Assembly (NCBI GenBank): GCA_012728415.1
Contig: JAAYFD010000009.1
Location: forward strand, 1-64,000
Reading direction: 5' to 3'
DNA: 64,000 nt
Source of the DNA: Gammaproteobacteria bacterium
GTDB lineage: Bacteria; Pseudomonadota; Gammaproteobacteria; Pseudomonadales; Pseudomonadaceae
The position numbers and the translations under genes were made by a program. Positions 18,481 through 26,335 of this stretch are shown in pieces. A model generated the notes under the pieces. The model ran no database searches, had not been told where the DNA came from, and worked only from the letters and a program-made list of their open reading frames with translations. Within the stretch, counting starts at the first letter, position 1. Every line of letters starts with the position of its first letter.

Positions 18481-20177
18481 ACCAGCACACTGCAGCTCTA
18501 CTGGAGCAGCATTTTGATACCGCCTTTGCCTCACTAGAAGGCGTTGCCCGCCTGCGCGAATTGATCCTGACTCTGGCCATGCAGGGCAAGCTGGTTGAGC
18601 AAGACCCTGAAGATCAGCCAGCCAGTGAACTGCTTAAAGAGATTGCAGCGGAAAAGCAGCGTTTGATTGACGAGAAAAAGATCAGAAAACAAAGACCGCT
18701 GCAGCCAGTTACTGAGGAAGAAATGCCTTACCAGCTGCCAGAAAATTGGGAGTGGGTGAGACTTCGTGATATTGGCCATGATTGGGGGCAAAAAACTCCG
18801 GGTAATCAGTTTACTTATATTGATGTTGGTTCAATCAACAACGACACCGGAGAAATATCAAGTCCTCAGCTAGTTGAGGCTGCTGCAGCCCCTTCACGAG
18901 CAAGAAAAATTGTGCAGCCAGGAACAGTTATCTACTCAACCGTAAGGCCCTATTTACTCAACATTGCTGTCATTGAAAAAGAATATGAACCAGAAGCTAT
19001 TGCCAGCACAGCCTTTGCAATCATTCACCCATTTAAAGAGATGTCAGCCAAATTTATTTATTACTATTTGCGATCGCCATCTTTTATTTCATACGTTGAG
19101 AGCACACAAAAAGGGGTCGCCTATCCTGCCATAAATGATGGTAATTTTTTTTCAGGTGTTTTTCCTTTACCACCAATTGCTGAGCAGCAGCGTATTGTCA
19201 CCAAAATCAACGAGCTGATGACCCACTGTGATGCACTGGAAGCCTTGCACCAACAGCATACTGAGAAGCGTCTGAAAATCCACAGCGCCGCCATCCAGCA
19301 ACTGCTGGAACAGCCAGAAAGCGATGCTTGGGACTTTATTCAGAAACATTTCAACGAGCTCTACAGCGTCCCGGAAAACGTCAGCGAGCTGCGCAAAGCC
19401 ATCCTCCAGCTCGCCGTCATGGGCCGCCTCGTCCCGCAAGACCCCAACGATCCACCTGCCAGTCAACTGTTGGAAGACATTCAGGCTGAAAAAGAAAAGC
19501 TGATTGCAGAAAAGAAAATCAGAAAGCAAAAACTCCCATCAGCAGTTACGCCAAAAGAAGCTTTTTATGAAATACCTGAAAGCTGGAAGTGGAGTAGGCT
19601 CGGCGAAATTACGCTTGAATCTGACTCTGGCTGGAGTCCAAGCTGTTTGCCTGAGAAAAAAAGCGGTAACCAGTGGGGTGTACTTAAAGTCAGCGCTGTT
19701 TCTTGGGGTGAGTTTGATCCTGACGAAAATAAAACATTACCAAGTCACCTTATCCCTCGCCCTGAAATTGAAGTCAAGCCAGGCGATTTTCTAATATCTC
19801 GTGCCAATACAGACGAACTCGTTGCTAGAAGTGTTGTGGTAAAAAATACACCACAAAAACTAATGATGAGCGATAAAATCGTACGCTTTACATTACCGGA
19901 AAACATAAACAAAGATTACATAAATATTACAAACGGTAGTTATTACTCAAGACACTACTATATAGCTAATGCATCAGGTACAAGCAGCTCGATGAAAAAC
20001 GTTAGCCGATCAGTCATGCTGGCGTTGCCGGTTCCTCTCCCCCCACTTCCTGAACAACACCGCATAGTCACCAAAATCGACCAGCTTATGACCCTCTGCG
20101 ATCAGCTCGACGAGCAAATCACCACCCGCAATGAAAAACAGCAAGCCCTGCTCGATGCAGTTATGACCCAGATTTAA
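18477..20177 (+). CDS. hsdS: Type I restriction-modification specificity subunit
   Basis: 566 residues with two target recognition domains. The protein is an internal duplication: LILTLAMQGKLVEQDPEDQP and ILQLAVMGRLVPQDPNDPP are the two conserved repeat helices, each followed by EKKIRKQ and then a variable TRD beginning ENWEWVRLRDIG or ESWKWSRLGEI. The ends of both TRDs carry the LPPIAEQQRIV / LPPLPEQHRIV signature. The bipartite DNA target cannot be read from the sequence. The two variable TRDs are AT-richer than the flanking conserved parts, as is usual for exchanged TRDs. Confidence 0.95.
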   Translation: MNQHTAALLEQHFDTAFASLEGVARLRELILTLAMQGKLVEQDPEDQPASELLKEIAAEKQRLIDEKKIRKQRPLQPVTEEEMPYQLPENWEWVRLRDIGHDWGQKTPGNQFTYIDVGSINNDTGEISSPQLVEAAAAPSRARKIVQPGTVIYSTVRPYLLNIAVIEKEYEPEAIASTAFAIIHPFKEMSAKFIYYYLRSPSFISYVESTQKGVAYPAINDGNFFSGVFPLPPIAEQQRIVTKINELMTHCDALEALHQQHTEKRLKIHSAAIQQLLEQPESDAWDFIQKHFNELYSVPENVSELRKAILQLAVMGRLVPQDPNDPPASQLLEDIQAEKEKLIAEKKIRKQKLPSAVTPKEAFYEIPESWKWSRLGEITLESDSGWSPSCLPEKKSGNQWGVLKVSAVSWGEFDPDENKTLPSHLIPRPEIEVKPGDFLISRANTDELVARSVVVKNTPQKLMMSDKIVRFTLPENINKDYINITNGSYYSRHYYIANASGTSSSMKNVSRSVMLALPVPLPPLPEQHRIVTKIDQLMTLCDQLDEQITTRNEKQQALLDAVMTQI

Positions 20178-20195
20178 CAACGCCGGAAACACCAG

Positions 20196-21980
20196 ATGTC
20201 CAACTACAGTGTCAACCAGAACTCCGTAAAACAGATCCTTGCCGCCATCCATGATGACCGCATTGCCATCCCCGAACTGCAGCGACCCTTTGTCTGGAAG
20301 TCCTCCCAGGTCCGCGATCTGATGGACTCCCTCTACAAGGGCTATCCGGTGGGCTATCTGATTACCTGGCAGTCGGTTGGCGCCAAGCTCAAGGGCGGCG
20401 AGATTGCCGCTCACCAGCAGATCCTGATTGACGGGCAGCAGCGGGTAACCGCCTTGCGTGCTGCCATTGCCGGACTGCCGGTGGTTGGCTCACGCTACGA
20501 AAAGAAAAACATCACCATCGCCTTCAACCCGGTGACAGAAGAGTTTGCCACCCTGACCCCTGCCATCCAGAAAAGCAGCCAGTGGGTTCATAACATCAGC
20601 ACCTTCTTCACCAGCTCCAAGCTGACATTCATTGGTGAATACTGCAGAAACAACCCGGATGAAGACCCGGCCAAAATCGAGGCATCGCTGGAAAAGCTGG
20701 CCGCCATTGAAAACGCCCAGATCGGCGTGATTTCGCTGGACGACCATCTACCAGTGGAAGTGGTGGCGGAAATCTTTGTGCGCATCAACGCCAAAGGTGT
20801 ACCGCTATCCAGCGCCGACTTTGTCATGAGCAAGATTGCCACCTACGGCGACGAAGGCCGCAACCTGCGCAAGCTGATCGACTATTTCTGTCATCTGTCC
20901 GCCGCCGGCCATGCCTATGACGACATCCGTGAAAACGACGAAGAGTTTGTTCAGTCCGGCATGCTGGACAAGATCAGCTGGTTAAGTAAGTACGACGATG
21001 AAATATTCCAGCCGACCTATTCGGACATCATCCGTATAGCCGGGCTGGTAGGCTTCAACCGGGGCAAGGCTGGCAGCATTGTCAGCGAGTTATCCGGACT
21101 TAATCCTGAAACCCGCAAAACGGACGAATCCCTGATTCCCGGTGCCTATAAAAAGCTGGGGGATGCATTATCCGATATTGTTCGACAGATGCATTTCGAG
21201 CGTTTCCTGCAGATGATCCAGTCCATTGGCTTTGTTTCGGCAGACATGATTGGCTCCAAAAACGCCCTCAACTTCGCTTATGCCCTGTATCTGAAGCTGC
21301 GGCAGCTCGACATGACTGAGCCTGAGCGGTTCCGAGCGGTCAAACGCTGGTTTGTCATGACGCTGCTGACCGGGCGTGCGGTAGGCAGTTTTGAGTCCAT
21401 CTGGGAAATGGACTTGCGTCATATGGAGGAACAGGGAGTTGAAAACTACCTGCGCAACATTGAGGAAGGCGAGCTGGGAGAAGACTTCTGGCGAGTCGCC
21501 CTGCCCCAGCAACTGGTCACGCCCAGCAAGCGCAGCCCTTCGTTCCAGGTCTATACCGCTGCCCTGATCAATAGCGGTGCACGCGGCTTTTTAAGCAAGG
21601 AAGCCAAGGTGAGCCAGATGTTCACCAGCCAGTCCGACATGCATCATATCGTGCCGAAACATCACCTGATCAAAAACGGCATCACCAAGCCAAACGAATA
21701 TAACCAGGTCGCCAACCTGACTTTGACGGAAACCCACGTCAATCTGGCCATTTCAAACTTGCCACCCACCGAGTACATGGCAAGAGTGCTGCAACAAACC
21801 GATGGCGGCAAGCTGGTGATCGGGGAAATATGCGACCGCGACGATCTGGCTGCCAACCTGGCAGAAAACGCCATTCCTGACTTCGTTTTCGAGGTGACTG
21901 CAGAAAGATATTCAGAGTTTCTGGCCGAGCGCCGCAAGCAAATGGCACTGATTATCCGGGATTATTACCAAGCCCTATAG
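20196..21980 (+). CDS. DUF262 protein with C-terminal HNH-like motif (GmrSD-like)
   Basis: 594 residues. The N-terminus is a ParB-like DUF262 domain: IPELQRPFVWKSSQVRDLMD, GYPVGYLITWQ and ILIDGQQRVTAL, containing the DGQQR motif. The C-terminal part has DMHHIVPKHHLIK, then YNQVANLTLTETHVNLAIS, fitting an HNH/DUF1524-like nuclease core. Known relatives include the GmrSD type IV restriction enzymes, which use NTP and cut modified phage DNA. It starts 18 nt after hsdS and is in the same operon, a common place for such proteins in defence islands. Whether it cuts modified DNA or assists the type I system is not known. Confidence 0.8.
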   Translation: MSNYSVNQNSVKQILAAIHDDRIAIPELQRPFVWKSSQVRDLMDSLYKGYPVGYLITWQSVGAKLKGGEIAAHQQILIDGQQRVTALRAAIAGLPVVGSRYEKKNITIAFNPVTEEFATLTPAIQKSSQWVHNISTFFTSSKLTFIGEYCRNNPDEDPAKIEASLEKLAAIENAQIGVISLDDHLPVEVVAEIFVRINAKGVPLSSADFVMSKIATYGDEGRNLRKLIDYFCHLSAAGHAYDDIRENDEEFVQSGMLDKISWLSKYDDEIFQPTYSDIIRIAGLVGFNRGKAGSIVSELSGLNPETRKTDESLIPGAYKKLGDALSDIVRQMHFERFLQMIQSIGFVSADMIGSKNALNFAYALYLKLRQLDMTEPERFRAVKRWFVMTLLTGRAVGSFESIWEMDLRHMEEQGVENYLRNIEEGELGEDFWRVALPQQLVTPSKRSPSFQVYTAALINSGARGFLSKEAKVSQMFTSQSDMHHIVPKHHLIKNGITKPNEYNQVANLTLTETHVNLAISNLPPTEYMARVLQQTDGGKLVIGEICDRDDLAANLAENAIPDFVFEVTAERYSEFLAERRKQMALIIRDYYQAL

Positions 21981-22025
21981 CCATCGACAGTTGTTTCAGA
22001 ATCCATACTGAAAAGGATGCTTCAC

Positions 22026-22967
22026 ATGAGTCGTATTGCGCCATACATCATCAATGCTTGGGCCGGCAAACTGGGCACAGAAGTCACCAACAAGGTGATT
22101 TCTGAACTTTCAGATATGGACGCAGACTTGTCCGGCGACAACAGCGGCTTGTTAAACGTCTGGGAAGAAATTTGTGCCCAGGTACAGCGTGAAGAGTCAT
22201 ACGCCTGGCCTGCCTACGTAGAAACTATCAGAACCTTACTGCAGGTCGCCATCGAGGAGCTGGATAGGGCCTCGCAAATGGCGCTATGGGCAGTTACTGA
22301 TGAAGGCTGGGATTACATCTATGACTATGGTGACGAGCCAGATAGCGCCGTTTCTGCGCCTCTGTGCGCGGACGATACCGTTGCACACCTGATGGGACAA
22401 ATCCTGTCGGCTGCCGCCGATTATGAAAGCCCAAGCCTCTATCGGTATATCTGGGGTGCCGATGACCCTTCTTATGATGATTACGAAGACGACTACGAAG
22501 ATGAGGACACTTGCGATGACCTCTGCCCCATTCTCGTCATCCATCGAAAGCAGATTGAGTCGTTAGATCTGGAAAGCACACTGGAGTTTTTGCGCACGCT
22601 TATACCGGCACAGGACCCGGCACATGTATGGAGCTACAAAAACTCGCTGGGGCTGACCATCGCAGGCTATGAAGATGATCCACGTGAGCTTTACAGCATT
22701 CCCGAGGTATGTCATTACCTGCGGGCTATTGATCAGGACTGGTCATTCTGGTTTTTCTTCCTGACCCCGTCCTCTATTCGACTGGTCGGCATGTGCCTTG
22801 CCGCAGCGGAATCAGTGGCACCAGGCAAAGCCTATATACCACCCGACAATCTTGCCGCCTTCCTGAACTGGGGGTTTCGCGCAGTCAACCTGATATTTGA
22901 TCATTACGGCTTTCCAGAATCGGAGAATGAAAAGCTGACCGAGATAACCTTGCAGGCTTTTGATTAA
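22026..22967 (+). CDS. Unknown acidic protein at the end of the restriction operon
   Basis: 313 residues from ATG at 22026 (MSRIAPYIINAWAGKLG); GAAAAGG lies 9 nt upstream, so this start is preferred to ATG 22017. I recognise no domain. Visible features: a mostly helical N-terminal half (AQVQREESYAWPAYVETIRTLL), a very acidic, low-complexity stretch rich in Asp, Glu and Tyr at about residues 150-170, and a C-terminal half with aromatic clusters (DWSFWFFFLTPSS). No transmembrane segment is obvious. It follows the DUF262 gene by 45 nt and is followed by an intrinsic terminator, so it belongs to the hsd operon. Possible roles are a partner of the DUF262 nuclease or an anti-restriction/immunity control factor; both are guesses. 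Confidence 0.7.
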   Translation: MSRIAPYIINAWAGKLGTEVTNKVISELSDMDADLSGDNSGLLNVWEEICAQVQREESYAWPAYVETIRTLLQVAIEELDRASQMALWAVTDEGWDYIYDYGDEPDSAVSAPLCADDTVAHLMGQILSAAADYESPSLYRYIWGADDPSYDDYEDDYEDEDTCDDLCPILVIHRKQIESLDLESTLEFLRTLIPAQDPAHVWSYKNSLGLTIAGYEDDPRELYSIPEVCHYLRAIDQDWSFWFFFLTPSSIRLVGMCLAAAESVAPGKAYIPPDNLAAFLNWGFRAVNLIFDHYGFPESENEKLTEITLQAFD

Positions 22968-23059
22968 CAGCCTGGCAGCTGATCGTCACACCCGGAAAAC
23001 AGAAAAAGGAATTTCTGTAAAAGTAGCCAGCACTAAATCGGTGAATTCTATTTTTTTAG

Positions 23060-23100
23060 GTGAGCGGAACAAGCTGCTCAGCCACAAAACGCTCACTTTT
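23060..23100 (+). terminator. Intrinsic terminator of the hsdR-hsdM-hsdS-DUF262-unknown operon
   Basis: Arms GTGAGCG (23060-23066) and CGCTCAC (23090-23096) followed by TTTT on the plus strand. It lies about 90 nt after the last gene of the restriction operon and separates it from the Abi_2 locus, which has its own promoter. Confidence 0.65.
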
Positions 23101-23233
23101 CCGTCTCGTTTTTGCGTGTTTTTAACAATACTCATGCGCATGCTCAATCTTACAAGAACAACATAAAGTGAGCTCTCCACCTTACGTGGTGAGGCCTACA
23201 AAATAGTCAAGGACCTGAAACAAAACTTTACGC

Positions 23234-23263
23234 TTGACCCGCAATGCGCACACACACTATATT
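23234..23263 (+). promoter_or_regulatory. Sigma-70-type promoter of the Abi_2 leader transcript
   Basis: TTGACC (23234-23239), an 18-nt spacer, and TATATT (23258-23263). Transcription would start near 23270 and run through the structured leader towards the 44-codon ORF and the Abi_2 gene. No other promoter of this quality is visible between the hsd terminator and the Abi_2 start. Confidence 0.6.
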
Positions 23264-23269
23264 GCGAAA

Positions 23270-23545
23270 CATATACAGACAAGCACAACATATAGTGCTT
23301 CGTGTATTTTAGGATGTGGTAGAAAACACCAAAATGAATAGAAGTCTGCTCTAGATACCAAAACTGGAAAACGACTAAATAAGGTGACGAGTGGACAGTA
23401 GAAAAATTTTGAACCGACCGGAGCGGCAACTCCGACCGGTTCGGTGAGCTTTGAGAGGGGCTCGCCCTTGCATGTCGAATGCTCAGAAAGAGTAGCAATT
23501 TCTGTGTATTTAGCAAGAAAAAATCTCCTCTCTAAGGAGGTGACT
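23270..23545 (+). ncRNA. Candidate structured leader / small RNA of the Abi_2 locus
   Basis: About 275 nt without coding potential, starting just after a good promoter. At least four hairpins can be drawn. AAGCAC/GTGCTT at 23281-23300. An 11-bp stem at 23411-23442 with a symmetric AC/AC internal loop and a 6-nt apical loop. GGTGAGC/GCTCGCC at 23443-23466 with one G-U pair, stacked directly on the former. A stem at 23523-23541 that hides a ribosome site. This may be a regulatory 5' leader or a separate RNA partner of the HEPN protein. The strand is set by the promoter; the ends are guesses. Confidence 0.4.
23523..23541 (+). promoter_or_regulatory. Shine-Dalgarno-sequestering hairpin and mini-ORF
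   Basis: CTCCT (23525-23529) pairs with AGGAG (23535-23539), extended by an A-T and a U-G pair, so the strong AAGGAGG ribosome site (23534-23540) is buried in a hairpin. The site is best spaced (5 nt) for a five-codon ORF, MLNVK, at 23546-23563. The ATG of the 44-codon ORF (23553) overlaps that mini-ORF in another frame. This looks like gated, coupled translation. Confidence 0.5.
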
Positions 23546-23552
23546 ATGCTAA

Positions 23553-23687
23553 ATGTCAAATAAACGACCAGCCCCAAAAGGCTTTCGGTGGGTATGCTGT
23601 CGCTACCGCAGAGTGAGAAACTCTGAGCGCGTACTGGACGCCCACGACTATGGCCATGAAGCTTGGTGCTTCTTGGTCAGAGCCTAA
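23553..23687 (+). CDS. 44-residue basic, Cys/Arg-rich small protein upstream of Abi_2
   Basis: ATG at 23553, TAA at 23685-23687. The peptide begins MSNKRPAPKGFRWVCCRYRR, is strongly basic in its first half, and ends with LDAHDYGHEAWCFLVRA. It looks like a compact conserved protein rather than random sequence: Trp, Tyr, Phe and Cys are regularly placed and there is no low complexity. A strong but hairpin-masked AAGGAGG lies 12 nt upstream. It may be a regulator or antitoxin for the HEPN protein, or unrelated cargo. I do not recognise the family with confidence. Confidence 0.55.
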   Translation: MSNKRPAPKGFRWVCCRYRRVRNSERVLDAHDYGHEAWCFLVRA

Positions 23688-23692
23688 AAAAC

Positions 23693-23723
23693 GGCCCAGA
23701 AGCATAGCTACGGCTTCTGGGCC
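23693..23723 (-). terminator. 11-bp hairpin with a U-run on the minus strand, between the 44-codon ORF and Abi_2
   Basis: Arms GGCCCAGAAGC (23693-23703) and its exact complement (23713-23723). An A-run at 23686-23691 gives a U-tract only for leftward transcription. A rightward transcript meets the same hairpin without a U-run, so it could mark the 3' end of a processed leader RNA rather than stop transcription. It would stop antisense transcription leaving the Abi_2 gene leftward. Confidence 0.55.
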
Positions 23724-23755
23724 ACCTCTTGCACAACATCCTCAAGCCACAATAA

Positions 23756-24781
23756 ATGCAGTATACAAAACCCTGGAAAAGCTTTACTGAACAACTGGAT
23801 CAGCTGATTGCACGCGGGCTAGAAGTTACCGACAAGCCGCGGGCACTCGACTATCTGGAACGTATTGGCTACTACCGTCTTAGCGGCTATTGGTATCCAT
23901 TCCGTGAGCGTAGTGGTGTTCTTTGTCTGCTGGATCATAAAGGTAAAAGAAACAAAGCATCCTCTTTGGTACTGGATGAGTTTCAAGCTGGTGCCAGCTT
24001 TCAGCACGCGCTGGACCTTTACGTGTTCGACAAACAGCTGCGATTGTTGACACTGGATGCGTTAGAGAGAATCGAAATTGCTCTGCGCGTAGACATTTCG
24101 CACCTGCTAGGGAAAAGCGATCCGTTCGCCTACTTGAATCCAGACTTGTTTCACGCAAAATTCAGCACTCAGTTAGATCCCAAAAGTGGGCTTACACCGC
24201 ACCATTCCTGGCTTGCCAAGCATGCGCAACTGATCAACCGCTCCAAAGAAGACTTTGTGCGTCACAACAAGCAAAAGTACGGTTTACCACTGGCCATCTG
24301 GGTGGCCTGTGAGCTTTGGGATTTTGGCAGCCTATCGACACTGTTCAACGGCATGCAAGAGAAAGACCAGGACGAAATTGCCAGCCGTTACGGGCTCAGT
24401 AATGGACGTACCTTTGCAACCTGGCTACGCAGCCTGAACCACCTGCGAAATATTTGTGCCCATCACAGCAGACTGTGGAACCGGAATATAGTGGATCAGC
24501 CTAAACTGCCTTCCACCCAGGAAATACCCTGGATTGCTTCGTTTGAAGATGACACACACGCAAGAGCACGTTGTTTTTTGCTGCTTAAGATCGCACAACA
24601 GGTCTTGGACGTGGTCAACCCCCGGTCCAGCTGGTCAGCACGAATACAGGCGCACCTACAAAGTTTTCCCGTAATACCTGACCTAGGCATCAATCACAGA
24701 AGTATGGGAGCTCCAGAGAACTGGCAGCAAGTCTGGGAAATGCGGACAATAAAAAACCCCTCAGCAGTTTCGCCTGCCTAA
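23756..24781 (+). CDS. Abi_2 family HEPN ribonuclease (AbiD/AbiF-like abortive infection protein)
   Basis: 341 residues. The N-terminus FTEQLDQLIARGLEV, then YLERIGYYRLSGYWYPFR, is the standard Abi_2 start. Two HEPN Rx4H motifs are visible: RVDISH in ALERIEIALRVDISHLLG (about residue 110) and RNICAH in SLNHLRNICAHHSRLWNRN (about residue 230). Members act as RNases that stop growth of phage-infected cells. There is no clear Shine-Dalgarno before ATG 23756, suggesting weak or regulated translation. Upstream are a dedicated promoter, a structured leader and a 44-codon ORF. It ends inside the convergent integrase terminator. Confidence 0.88.
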   Translation: MQYTKPWKSFTEQLDQLIARGLEVTDKPRALDYLERIGYYRLSGYWYPFRERSGVLCLLDHKGKRNKASSLVLDEFQAGASFQHALDLYVFDKQLRLLTLDALERIEIALRVDISHLLGKSDPFAYLNPDLFHAKFSTQLDPKSGLTPHHSWLAKHAQLINRSKEDFVRHNKQKYGLPLAIWVACELWDFGSLSTLFNGMQEKDQDEIASRYGLSNGRTFATWLRSLNHLRNICAHHSRLWNRNIVDQPKLPSTQEIPWIASFEDDTHARARCFLLLKIAQQVLDVVNPRSSWSARIQAHLQSFPVIPDLGINHRSMGAPENWQQVWEMRTIKNPSAVSPA

Positions 24782-24801
24782 ACAGACTCAACCGAGAGGG
24801 G
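24757..24801 (-). terminator. Intrinsic terminator for the tRNA-proximal integrase
   Basis: Arms CCCCTC (24757-24762) and GAGGGG (24796-24801) with an inner GCAG/CTGC stem. On the minus strand the hairpin is followed by a TTTTTT run, so it terminates leftward transcription from the integrase. It overlaps the last codons of the convergent Abi_2 gene. The 144 nt from here to the integrase stop hold no convincing gene. Confidence 0.65.
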
Positions 24802-24945
24802 CCGTGTTGGCATTAAAACTAAGTCATAAAGCTGCCTTAGTCAAGAAAAATGTAGCCAAAGCCCAAAAAGGCTACGAAGCCAAAAGGCCAACGGAAGGGC
24901 CTTAAGGGCAAAGGGGCTACCCTCAAAAGGCTGCATGGCAAAAGG

Positions 24946-26235
24946 CTATGCAGCCTGCTCCCACTGAGCCGAGAATTCATAAGGTGTCATGTATTCAGTC
25001 CGGCACTGTTCCAGGTAATCAGCCCACCACTGACATATTTTCTGACGCTCCTCCCAGTGCTCTGCTTTGTGTATATAGGCAGCACGCACCCCATTACGCT
25101 CCTGGTGACTCATTTGCCGCTCGATGGCATCCCGGCTGAAAAGGCCAGACTCAATCAGTGCAGAGCACGCCATGGCCCTGAAGCCATGACCACTGAGTTC
25201 GGTTTTGGTGTCGTATTTCATGCGCTGCAAAGCTTTGTTGATGGTTCCGTCACTCATGGGCTTCCACTGGTAATGATCACCGGCAAATACCAGTTCAAAG
25301 TCGCCTGTGAGGGTCTGGATATCGAATAACAGGTCATAAGCCTGATTGCTCAACGGTACCAGGTGCTCGGTACGCATCTTGGAGCCGCGACTTGAGAATT
25401 TCACACCTTCGATTGGTTCCCGGCTGGCCGGAATCGTCCACACCCTGTTTTTCAAATCAAATTCGTTCCAGCGCGCAAAACGCCACTCACTTGAACGCAC
25501 AAAGGTCAGAAGCGCAAATTCAAGGGCCATTCGAGTCAAGGGCCTGCCATCGTAGTCCTGCACCCGAGCAAGGAAGTCAGGAAGCTGTTTAAGCTCAAGG
25601 GCAGGCCTATGCTTAGCCCTGGGTGCCGCAATCAACCCTTGCAGATCATGTGCGGGGTTGCTGTCAATAATGTCGAGCTGAACGGCATAACGCATGATAT
25701 TGACAATGTTCTGCTGCAGCCGGGATGCAACGTCGTATTTTTCTTCATCTTCCAGGCGCTTGAGGACGGGCAGAAAATCTCTGGTTTTAAGTGATGAAAC
25801 CGGCTTAGTGCCGAGCGCTGGAAATAAGTGCATCTCCAGACGACGCATAACCCTCACAGCATGATCTTTATTCCATTTGGCAGAAGCCACCTGATGCCAA
25901 CGCCTAGCCACCTTTTCAAGCGTATGTGTTGAAGCTTTGATTGCTTCCTCGTTCTGCGATTTTTTATGTTCAACTGGGTCAATGTCCTGAGCGAGTAAAG
26001 CGTGATATTCAGCGCAAATCTTTCGTGCATCGCTCAGGCTCATTGCAGGGTAAGGACCAAGACTCGTCATGCCACCTCGGCCGTCAGGTTTTGTGAACCT
26101 CATCTGCCAGATTTTGCTGCCATTAGGCTTGATCTGAAGAAGCAGACCATTGCCGTCATACAGCCTTTTTATCTTGGTTTCCGCCTTTGCTTTCGCACAC
26201 TGGGTGTCAGTCAGGGGTTTAGCTACACGCGCCAT
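24946..26235 (-). CDS. int: P4-type tyrosine integrase of the island
   Basis: 429 residues from ATG at 26235 (MARVAKPLTDTQCAKAKAE), with AAGG upstream; the ORF is open 9 codons further but MARVAK is the family-like start. An N-terminal arm-binding domain (DUF4102-like, LYDGNGLLLQIKPNGSKIW) is followed by a SAM-like core-binding domain and the catalytic domain. That domain contains FVRSSEWRFARW (catalytic Arg), LSGHGFRAMACSAL (HxxR), MSHQ (second His) and AAYIHK (Tyr nucleophile). It lies 182 nt from the tRNA-Leu 3' end and faces away from it, as expected for an element inserted at that tRNA. Confidence 0.93.
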   Translation of the reverse strand: MARVAKPLTDTQCAKAKAETKIKRLYDGNGLLLQIKPNGSKIWQMRFTKPDGRGGMTSLGPYPAMSLSDARKICAEYHALLAQDIDPVEHKKSQNEEAIKASTHTLEKVARRWHQVASAKWNKDHAVRVMRRLEMHLFPALGTKPVSSLKTRDFLPVLKRLEDEEKYDVASRLQQNIVNIMRYAVQLDIIDSNPAHDLQGLIAAPRAKHRPALELKQLPDFLARVQDYDGRPLTRMALEFALLTFVRSSEWRFARWNEFDLKNRVWTIPASREPIEGVKFSSRGSKMRTEHLVPLSNQAYDLLFDIQTLTGDFELVFAGDHYQWKPMSDGTINKALQRMKYDTKTELSGHGFRAMACSALIESGLFSRDAIERQMSHQERNGVRAAYIHKAEHWEERQKICQWWADYLEQCRTEYMTPYEFSAQWEQAA

Positions 26236-26261
26236 AAGGATACGCCTTCTCTGTCGAACCA

Positions 26262-26288
26262 ACGTATCCCTAAACGTATCCTTATTAT
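26262..26288 (+). repeat. 27-bp subterminal repeat, right copy
   Basis: Same orientation as 8312-8338, two C/T differences. It lies between the integrase start codon and the tRNA-proximal att site, so it may also act as an autoregulatory site for integrase expression. Confidence 0.6.
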
Positions 26289-26335
26289 CTTGAGCTGTCC
26301 AGACTTTTTAAAAAACCATCTGACACCAGCAGGCA

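Noticed and set aside
22960-23166. 68-codon ORF after the unknown acidic protein
   Set aside because: It runs through the operon terminator hairpin and has no recognisable features.
22968-23760. Retron or CRISPR-type RNA before Abi_2
   Set aside because: No reverse transcriptase gene is nearby and no regularly spaced direct repeats are present; the structured region is better described as a leader RNA.
24804-24905. Lys-rich 33-codon GTG ORF between Abi_2 and the integrase
   Set aside because: The start codon is directly after the terminator hairpin and too close to the only purine-rich site; too short to support.
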